A stretch of 10,497 nt of DNA. It comes from CAZHPY01 sp964534705 (GTDB lineage: Bacteria > Omnitrophota > Gorgyraeia > 2-01-FULL-45-10). Positions 5,831 to 10,497 of the stretch are shown here, piece after piece. The notes beneath the pieces were generated by a model. It saw nothing but the letters and a program-made list of their open reading frames with translations. It did no database searches and was not told where the DNA came from. Made by a program: the position numbers and the translations under genes. The number at the start of each line of letters is the position of its first letter. Within the stretch, counting starts at the first letter, position 1. The stretch covers positions 1 through 10,497 of the forward strand of contig CAZHPY010000059.1 of NCBI GenBank assembly GCA_964534705.1. Reading direction: 5' to 3'.

Positions 5831-7297
5831 CTATTCTCTGCCTTCCTTTTCGAGCAGACAGACTATTTCAAAATCGGTCATGTCTTTCGTCCCCTCTTTT
5901 CTCTTCGAGGTGTATCGCGTCTTCACATCCTTGAAATGTTTCGATTTTTCCATCTCGGTCACGAAGGAAAATACCGTGGACATGGATTCAGTCGACCCTC
6001 TTATATTTAATTTCCCTTCACTGTCATATCTTATGTTGTTAATCGATATATCAATGGGAGCAATACCATGCAACTCCGAAAGCACCTCCAGGGCCCGGCC
6101 TTTTTCCTGCAGATAATTCCTTATGAGGCTTACCCGGGTAAAATCTCTTTCCAGTTTTTCTGCCTCCTTATTCAAGGAATTAAAATTCCTATTCAGGCTC
6201 CTGAGATATGTACTTTTAAAATAAATATTGCTGATCAGGGAAATACATATCAAAACAAAGATGGTAAGTATAAAGATACCTGTTTTTATTAACTCCCTTC
6301 CCCTTTCTTCAAGCTGTCTTTTTAGTTTGATCTCTTCCGGTATAAGATCGACCTTTATCTCTTCCCAGGCAAGGAGGGGCGCAATCACGTTCAGAAATGA
6401 TATCCGTTTAGTCGAATATACCGTCTTCAACGCTTCACCCGCCGTTACCAGGTTTTTAAGATAGGGTACCGCCTTTACCGGCATATGTATATCGTTGGCT
6501 AAAAGAACTTCCAGGCCCGGGCAATCTTCAATAGCTCCCGTGATAACCATCGCGTGCAGGTTCTTTTCTATGTTCTCATTCTGGTATGCTTCAATAGAAC
6601 TCTTCACCTCTTCAATAAACCTTGTCTTGTATTTTTCTTTTTCATCAGCCAGATACTGTGAGCCTATAGGAATAGACCTGACAAAGACTACCTTGTTTTT
6701 AAAAACAACGCTGAAATCGGTGAAGTTTTCATCGATGTGGACAAAACTTGACGGCAAATCTGCCGTTTCCAGTTTGATTATTTTCGAGGCGGCCCATGCC
6801 AGGCCTTCAGGCGCAAAAAGAACTTTTTCCAGTCTTAAGCCCGCCTTATCTATTATATCGAATTGCCTCTTTATGATACTCCGCGTCACTATCACCAGCA
6901 GTATCCTGGTATAGTTATGTTTTGAAACACCGATATTTATATAATCGACTACAACTTCCTCGCGGGAATAAGGCGTGTGCCTCCCCGCCTGCAGGTTAAT
7001 GATATCCTTTATCTCTTTAGGGTTTACAGACGGTATCTCAATATTCTTGGTTATAATTAAATTGGAAGGTATCGTAGCCACTATATGCGGATTTTTTATA
7101 TCGAGCATGCGAAACAAATCGGATACGATCTTAGATATCTCATTGTTAGGCAGACCCGCTATTTTCCTGCTATAAAGGGCAGCGACCTCCTTTTTTTCGC
7201 CAGAGCACCGTACATGCGCAAGCTTTAAGTCGGTATCGCTTATATCCAATCCAATAAGGTCGCGACCGCCCATTCCGGGCAATAGCATGTTCATCAT
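5831..7297 (-). CDS. GspL-like assembly protein: PilM (actin-like) fused to PilN
   Basis: This 488-aa protein joins two usually separate pilus assembly proteins. Residues about 14-305 form a PilM-type actin-like domain, with IGLDISDTDLKLA (15-27) as phosphate loop 1, HIDENFTDFSVVF (187-199) as the second loop, and VITGAIEDCPG (251-261), where the usual glycine-rich motif is eroded. VDLIPEE (316-322) resembles the PilN N-terminal INLLP motif that docks on PilM, and is here kept inside one chain. A membrane helix spans about 338-358, followed by a coiled coil (about 362-405) and a periplasmic PilN-like ferredoxin fold (SINNIRYDSEGKLNIRGSTE and after). GspL has the same overall layout, so the likely job is to anchor the secretion ATPase to the inner membrane. 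I chose ATG 7297, which overlaps the gspK stop as ATGA; ATG 7288 with GGGAAGG upstream, or TTG 7309, are alternatives. Confidence 0.85.
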   Translation of the reverse strand: MMNMLLPGMGGRDLIGLDISDTDLKLAHVRCSGEKKEVAALYSRKIAGLPNNEISKIVSDLFRMLDIKNPHIVATIPSNLIITKNIEIPSVNPKEIKDIINLQAGRHTPYSREEVVVDYINIGVSKHNYTRILLVIVTRSIIKRQFDIIDKAGLRLEKVLFAPEGLAWAASKIIKLETADLPSSFVHIDENFTDFSVVFKNKVVFVRSIPIGSQYLADEKEKYKTRFIEEVKSSIEAYQNENIEKNLHAMVITGAIEDCPGLEVLLANDIHMPVKAVPYLKNLVTAGEALKTVYSTKRISFLNVIAPLLAWEEIKVDLIPEEIKLKRQLEERGRELIKTGIFILTIFVLICISLISNIYFKSTYLRSLNRNFNSLNKEAEKLERDFTRVSLIRNYLQEKGRALEVLSELHGIAPIDISINNIRYDSEGKLNIRGSTESMSTVFSFVTEMEKSKHFKDVKTRYTSKRKEGTKDMTDFEIVCLLEKEGRE

Positions 7298-8343
7298 CCT
7301 TCCCGCCAATACAGCACCTTACCTGTTTTGTCGACAACACAGGTCGTTTCAATCGAGGTTTCTCTTATTTCTAACCGGGACTTCTCTTTGATCGTAAAGA
7401 AATTAGATCTTGTATCCAGGTTTTGGTCCGCTATCACGCTGAGCTGCGCTATCTGGGAATCTGTCAAATGATAAGCCTGGCTTAAGGCAGGGACTATGGT
7501 GCCGGGCATGGTGAAAATGACATCGTCGCCGTCCCCCCTGACGCCATCTTTCCCATAAAGAAGCGCCATGATCTTGTTTACCATGTCCCCGGTAACTCCC
7601 AGGGCAAGAAGGACGACCCCTGAAGTGGTATTTATATTGACCCTCCCGTCCCCGTAGACAGTAATATAATCCCTTGTCTTTTCAAATACATCCTTTGTCA
7701 TGCCCTTAACCAGCAGGACCTCTTCAAGCGATTCAAAATTTGAATCCTTTGCTTCATAAGGCGCCGGAAGACCCCTGTAATAAAAATCTTCGGCGCTTCC
7801 CAGAGCTATGGAAAGTTCGCTATCCGCGTCCCGCCAATCCACGATGGAAGCGGCCAGTTCCTGCGCTTCGGTAGCCTCCAAACCGGCGGTTATCTGAAAC
7901 AGGCGTTCTAGAACCTCGCGATTTGCTTTATTAATATTTATCTTTCTTTCTTCATCGATCAATCCATATCTGGTCTCAAAAGCCCCCGTCTTTTCGTCAA
8001 AATAATTATAACATATGTTAGACATACCGTCATTGACTTTAAAATCCCTGAAAAGGTCGACATTGCTGCTCCAGGTATCGTTAAAGGCTTCATATGTTTT
8101 TTCTTCCGCCGTCCCTAATTCGACGATAGCGCGTTTTATCCCCGCTTCGGCTACGAAACGTAACTTGTCCCTCTCATCAAGCCGCTTGACGACCATGACT
8201 TTCTGTCTTGTCTGATAACCTAATATCACGGCAAATGAAGACAAAAGACAGAGCGACCAGAGGGCTATTATCAGGATACTGCCCCCGCGGTTAGTTTGAT
8301 ATCGGGATATTGACCGTTTTAGTAAATTTATCCGTTTGGCCAT
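7294..8343 (-). CDS. gspK: Type II secretion minor pseudopilin GspK
   Basis: GspK is the large minor pseudopilin that caps the pseudopilus tip with GspI and GspJ. The 349-aa product, a normal length, begins with a basic leader of about 20 residues, then RGGSILIIALWSLCLLSSFAVI. This hydrophobic pilin helix lacks the glutamate at position 5 of the mature protein, as GspK characteristically does. DEERKININKANREVLERLF (130-149) and RVNINTTSGVVLLALGV (234-250) are the two helix-hairpin-helix type segments of the GspK alpha domain. SIVDWRDADSE (166-176) is the family's conserved acidic segment. ATG 8343 lies 53 bp inside gspJ; no later in-frame start precedes the pilin helix, so the overlap appears real. 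The stop overlaps the next gene by ATGA. The call is secure on domain content and on its place in a G-I-J-K series. Confidence 0.93.
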   Translation of the reverse strand: MAKRINLLKRSISRYQTNRGGSILIIALWSLCLLSSFAVILGYQTRQKVMVVKRLDERDKLRFVAEAGIKRAIVELGTAEEKTYEAFNDTWSSNVDLFRDFKVNDGMSNICYNYFDEKTGAFETRYGLIDEERKININKANREVLERLFQITAGLEATEAQELAASIVDWRDADSELSIALGSAEDFYYRGLPAPYEAKDSNFESLEEVLLVKGMTKDVFEKTRDYITVYGDGRVNINTTSGVVLLALGVTGDMVNKIMALLYGKDGVRGDGDDVIFTMPGTIVPALSQAYHLTDSQIAQLSVIADQNLDTRSNFFTIKEKSRLEIRETSIETTCVVDKTGKVLYWREG

Positions 8344-8872
8344 TGTTTTTCAATACTATTTCCATTCTTACGGCGAGGGGAGGGTCTTCCTTCGACCACT
8401 CATCGCGCCAGCGGTATTCCATTTTTTCGGCGTCATAACCATAGCATTGAAACGTGAGCGATTTGACATGCCGCAACAATACCTGCTCCGTCCCCGCCCT
8501 GCCCTCATAAATGTCAGAGTAATCCATCACCGTTCTTTTCACCATATCCGCGCTATCATTATATATGTACCTGATCTTTCCAATGCTGATTTTCCCCAAT
8601 CTCATGCTGTTAACGGTAGTGGTGAATTCGAGAGAGTCTTTCTCTCCCGTAAAATACATTCCTGTCATTTTCAGGGTATTTCTCAAGTCGGATGCGAATT
8701 TTTCGAACAATATGTCCATCTCTTCCACCGGGATCTCCTGATTTACCTTCAGCCAGATCTTAATACCATTATTGAAGGTCACGTAAAGAGCCAGCGAAAC
8801 GACGGAAAGTATCGCGGTAACTATAAGCATCTCTATGAGTGTAAAGCCGGCTCCCGGCTTATTTTTTTTCAT
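8291..8872 (-). CDS. gspJ: Type II secretion minor pseudopilin, GspJ-like
   Basis: This 193-aa prepilin-like protein has the leader MKKNKPGAG followed by FTLIEMLIVTAILSVVSLAL. This is a perfect type III prepilin signal cut by prepilin peptidase after glycine, with Glu5 of the mature chain present. The long beta-rich C-terminal part with TVMDYSDIYEGRAG, VLLRHVKSLTFQCYGYD, and an ending in VRMEIVLKNN fits GspJ, which forms the pseudopilus tip with GspI and GspK. I chose ATG 8872; an in-frame TTG at 8881 would add MLF. The start overlaps the gspI-like gene by 14 bp and the end overlaps gspK by 53 bp. It could also be labelled simply a prepilin-type N-terminal cleavage/methylation protein; its place before gspK is the main reason for choosing GspJ. 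Confidence 0.82.
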   Translation of the reverse strand: MKKNKPGAGFTLIEMLIVTAILSVVSLALYVTFNNGIKIWLKVNQEIPVEEMDILFEKFASDLRNTLKMTGMYFTGEKDSLEFTTTVNSMRLGKISIGKIRYIYNDSADMVKRTVMDYSDIYEGRAGTEQVLLRHVKSLTFQCYGYDAEKMEYRWRDEWSKEDPPLAVRMEIVLKNNGQTDKFTKTVNIPISN

Positions 8873-9248
8873 AAATAGCAAACGCGGTTCGTGATATCTT
8901 TACAGGTCTTTTACCTACCTGCCGGGATAGCGATAGATCTATTTTATATAAATTTTGAGTGGGCGTATCCACTATCAAACTATTCGATAAATTCCATACA
9001 AATTTCTTATCCTTGACCGCCAGTTGTCCGACCCCTCCTACATTAACAAATCCTCCGAAACGCGACAGGTCATCCTGCGCCTGCCAGATCTTTTCATCCG
9101 CAATGGAAAGGACGTTCAGATAATCATAACAATAGTTAAATGTGTCCAGGGATATAAAAAATGCCTCATATACCAATAAGGCCATTAATGATAAGACCGC
9201 GACCGCGATCATCGCTTCTACAAGTGTAAAGCCGGATCTTTTACTCAT
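8859..9248 (-). CDS. gspI: Type II secretion minor pseudopilin, GspI-like
   Basis: This 129-aa prepilin has a very short leader (MSKRSG) followed by FTLVEAMIAVAVLSLMALLV, with Glu5 of the mature protein present. The length and the place between gspG and gspJ fit GspI, the minor pseudopilin that starts the tip complex. The remaining 90 residues are too divergent for me to confirm the GspI fold, and a GspH identity cannot be excluded, since no separate gspH is present. ATG 9248 is chosen over an in-frame TTG at 9254 because it overlaps the gspG stop as ATGA, the usual form of coupled translation, and because TTG would add only MG before the normal start. Confidence 0.75.
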   Translation of the reverse strand: MSKRSGFTLVEAMIAVAVLSLMALLVYEAFFISLDTFNYCYDYLNVLSIADEKIWQAQDDLSRFGGFVNVGGVGQLAVKDKKFVWNLSNSLIVDTPTQNLYKIDLSLSRQVGKRPVKISRTAFAIYEKK

Positions 9249-9649
9249 TCCCAATTTTTGACGTCGTCAGCGCTTTCCACACCGTCTTTACCCAGAGAAT
9301 ACAGATCGTAGTCTGCGGTTCTGTGCTCGCCCGGGCATTTATACTTATATTCTCTTCCCCATGGGTCAAACGGCTTCTTTTCCAGATACGGTCCATTCCA
9401 GTTGGAAGCCGAAGATGGCCTGCTTAGAAGGGCATTTAACCCCTCCTCGGAACTTGGAAAATTACCGTTATCAAGCTCGTAAAGCTTAAGAGCTGTGGAG
9501 ATATTCGCCTGTATATCCGCCCTGGCGGCAGCTACCTTTGCCTGTTCGCCCCTGCCCACAAACCTGGGCAATACCATAGCGACCAGCGCCCCTATTATAA
9601 TCACTACCAGCATAAGTTCGATCAAGGTAAAGCCTTCCGTTCTTTTCAT
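9245..9649 (-). CDS. gspG: Type II secretion major pseudopilin GspG
   Basis: GspG is the main subunit of the pseudopilus that pushes substrates through the outer-membrane secretin. The 134-aa product is of normal length. MKRTEG|FTLIELMLVVIIIGALVAMV is a textbook prepilin signal with cleavage after Gly6 and Glu5 in the mature chain. The family body follows: LPRFVGRGEQAKVAAARADI, LYELDNGNFPSSEEGL, WNGPYLEKKPFDPWGREYKY and DYDLYSLGKDG, the last corresponding to the calcium-binding loop region. ATG 9649 has the best ribosome binding site in the window, GGAGGTGAG (9661-9653), which suits a highly translated major subunit. It starts 24 bp after the peptidase gene and leads the G-I-J-K series. Confidence 0.96.
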   Translation of the reverse strand: MKRTEGFTLIELMLVVIIIGALVAMVLPRFVGRGEQAKVAAARADIQANISTALKLYELDNGNFPSSEEGLNALLSRPSSASNWNGPYLEKKPFDPWGREYKYKCPGEHRTADYDLYSLGKDGVESADDVKNWE

Positions 9650-9652
9650 TTT

Positions 9653-9661
9653 CTCACCTCC
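9653..9661 (-). promoter_or_regulatory. Strong ribosome binding site of gspG
   Basis: GGAGGTGAG on the minus strand matches the 16S anti-Shine-Dalgarno over nine bases, with GGAGG ending 7 bases before the ATG at 9649. It is much stronger than the sites of the other pseudopilin genes, which use overlapping starts. The difference fits the need for more major than minor pseudopilin from a shared transcript. Confidence 0.7.
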
Positions 9662-9673
9662 GCACTCCTCTTT

Positions 9674-10497
9674 TTATACTTCTTCCAAATACCGTCTCCA
9701 TCGGCCATCAAGTTCTTCAAGACTATGTATATAATCGGGATAAGTGGATTTCAGGGCCCCTTCAGTGGTTTTTCCATCCCTTAACTCCCGGCAAAAGCGC
9801 GCAAAAGCGTCGGAGCCGTATTTTTGTATCAAAAAATCGACAAGCGAAACAGCCTGAATATAATAAATATTTATCAGGTGTTCTGTGCTCAGGACAAGCG
9901 TAGTCGCCTCGCCCGTTCTTGTGCGGGTCGGACGGATAAAAACAGAGTCCTTTTCCTTTAATATCCTCATATTTAACAACATCATATCCTTCATGGAAAG
10001 CAACTTATCCTCCATGTATAATTGCCTGACCAGCGTTCTCACGCGCTCTTTTTTTCCTTTTTCCGCCCACTGCGCGACGCCCTCGTCTAGCCAAAGGGGA
10101 ACCTCGCCCTTGAATCCGACAAAATCCCTGAATATAAGATGCGCTATCTCGTGAGGAAGCACCATTCTCAAAAAATCTTCACTGCCGGTATGGGTCGAGA
10201 TGCTTTTTTTCAAATAATCCGCCACGCCTTCGGACCAGTCCGGCTGATTAGCCCCCGCTAAAAACGATTTTCGGTCGGGATATATATATATCTTCACCCT
10301 CTTTTCCCATAACCAGAATTCCTTATATCTGGGATAGCCAAGACTGGTAGCGATCTCTCTATAATAGGCCTCAGACTTATCAGCTACCTCCCGCACGAAC
10401 CGATCATCGCCTGTCGTATAATAAATAATAAAATGTTCGCTTTTTAATTCCTGCCAGTCAGGGACCTGGGCTGACCACAAAGAAACGGCAGATCCAA
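9674..10497 (-). CDS. Secreted or periplasmic metallopeptidase, peptidase MA type (5' end cut by window edge)
   Basis: The visible 3' part (about 274 codons) is open at the right edge. It begins GSAVSLWSAQVPDW, which looks like the end of a signal peptide and the start of the mature chain, so the protein is probably exported and little more than the signal is missing. LKSEHFIIYYTT is typical of the N-terminus of peptidase MA-like proteins. The gluzincin zinc site is HEIAH (10153-10139), with the third ligand Glu in LWLDEGVAQW (about 19 residues later). Both histidines and both glutamates are present, so it should be an active zinc protease. It ends 24 bp before gspG and may share its transcript. 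A role in processing secreted or envelope proteins is an inference from position only. The family is likely; the substrate is unknown. Confidence 0.85.
   Translation of the reverse strand, partial: GSAVSLWSAQVPDWQELKSEHFIIYYTTGDDRFVREVADKSEAYYREIATSLGYPRYKEFWLWEKRVKIYIYPDRKSFLAGANQPDWSEGVADYLKKSISTHTGSEDFLRMVLPHEIAHLIFRDFVGFKGEVPLWLDEGVAQWAEKGKKERVRTLVRQLYMEDKLLSMKDMMLLNMRILKEKDSVFIRPTRTRTGEATTLVLSTEHLINIYYIQAVSLVDFLIQKYGSDAFARFCRELRDGKTTEGALKSTYPDYIHSLEELDGRWRRYLEEV

Noticed and set aside
8336..8878. Plus-strand open frame of 180 codons opposite gspJ
   Set aside because: It lies exactly over a prepilin gene with a clear FTLIE signal on the other strand, and its translation shows no domain.
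8825..9235. Near-identical GTAAAGCC-containing stretches at about 8840 and 9225 and a similar one near 9628
   Set aside because: These are the codons for the conserved prepilin motif (GFTL) in three paralogous genes, not a DNA repeat or attachment site.

Overview
All genes in this window lie on the minus strand, so the window reads biologically from right to left. The content is bacterial: a chromosomal type II secretion / type IV pilus-like gene cluster followed by a glycolytic and protein-export cluster. Gene density is very high, with gaps of 0-55 bp and many short overlaps, and there is no mobile element. The combination of GspG/I/J/K pseudopilins with a fused PilM-PilN (GspL-like) protein and a PilO-like protein, next to pgk-tpiA-secG, suggests a Gram-negative, deep-branching bacterium. 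Candidatus Omnitrophota or a related group is my best guess. That assignment is inference from gene content and order, and no marker gene in the window proves it.

Right part (10497 to 4733): the first gene is the 3' part of a secreted or periplasmic HEXXH metallopeptidase of the peptidase MA type. It is followed by gspG, gspI-like, gspJ-like, gspK, a GspL-like PilM-PilN fusion and a PilO/GspM-like gene. These encode the pseudopilus and part of the inner-membrane assembly platform of a secretion machine. The secretin, ATPase and GspF-like platform protein are not in the window. Two small genes for exported proteins that I do not recognise follow, one of 159 aa and one of 109 aa ending in a perfect heptad coiled coil. 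A stand-alone CheY-like response regulator comes next (3965-4354). Spacing suggests that all of these may be co-transcribed.

Left part (3964 to 1): a consensus-like sigma70 promoter (about 3891-3918) starts a second unit, pgk-tpiA-secG, followed by an oligopeptide-type ABC transporter solute-binding protein that runs off the left edge. Pgk and TpiA carry out adjacent steps of glycolysis and gluconeogenesis, and SecG is part of the SecYEG translocon. The solute-binding protein gene overlaps the secG stop codon in a TTGA motif. Its signal-peptide codons are built out of what looks like a perfect intrinsic terminator (12-bp stem plus U-tract), which is the most striking non-coding signal here.

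No stretch longer than 300 bp lacks a gene. No rRNA, tRNA, CRISPR array or insertion sequence was seen.
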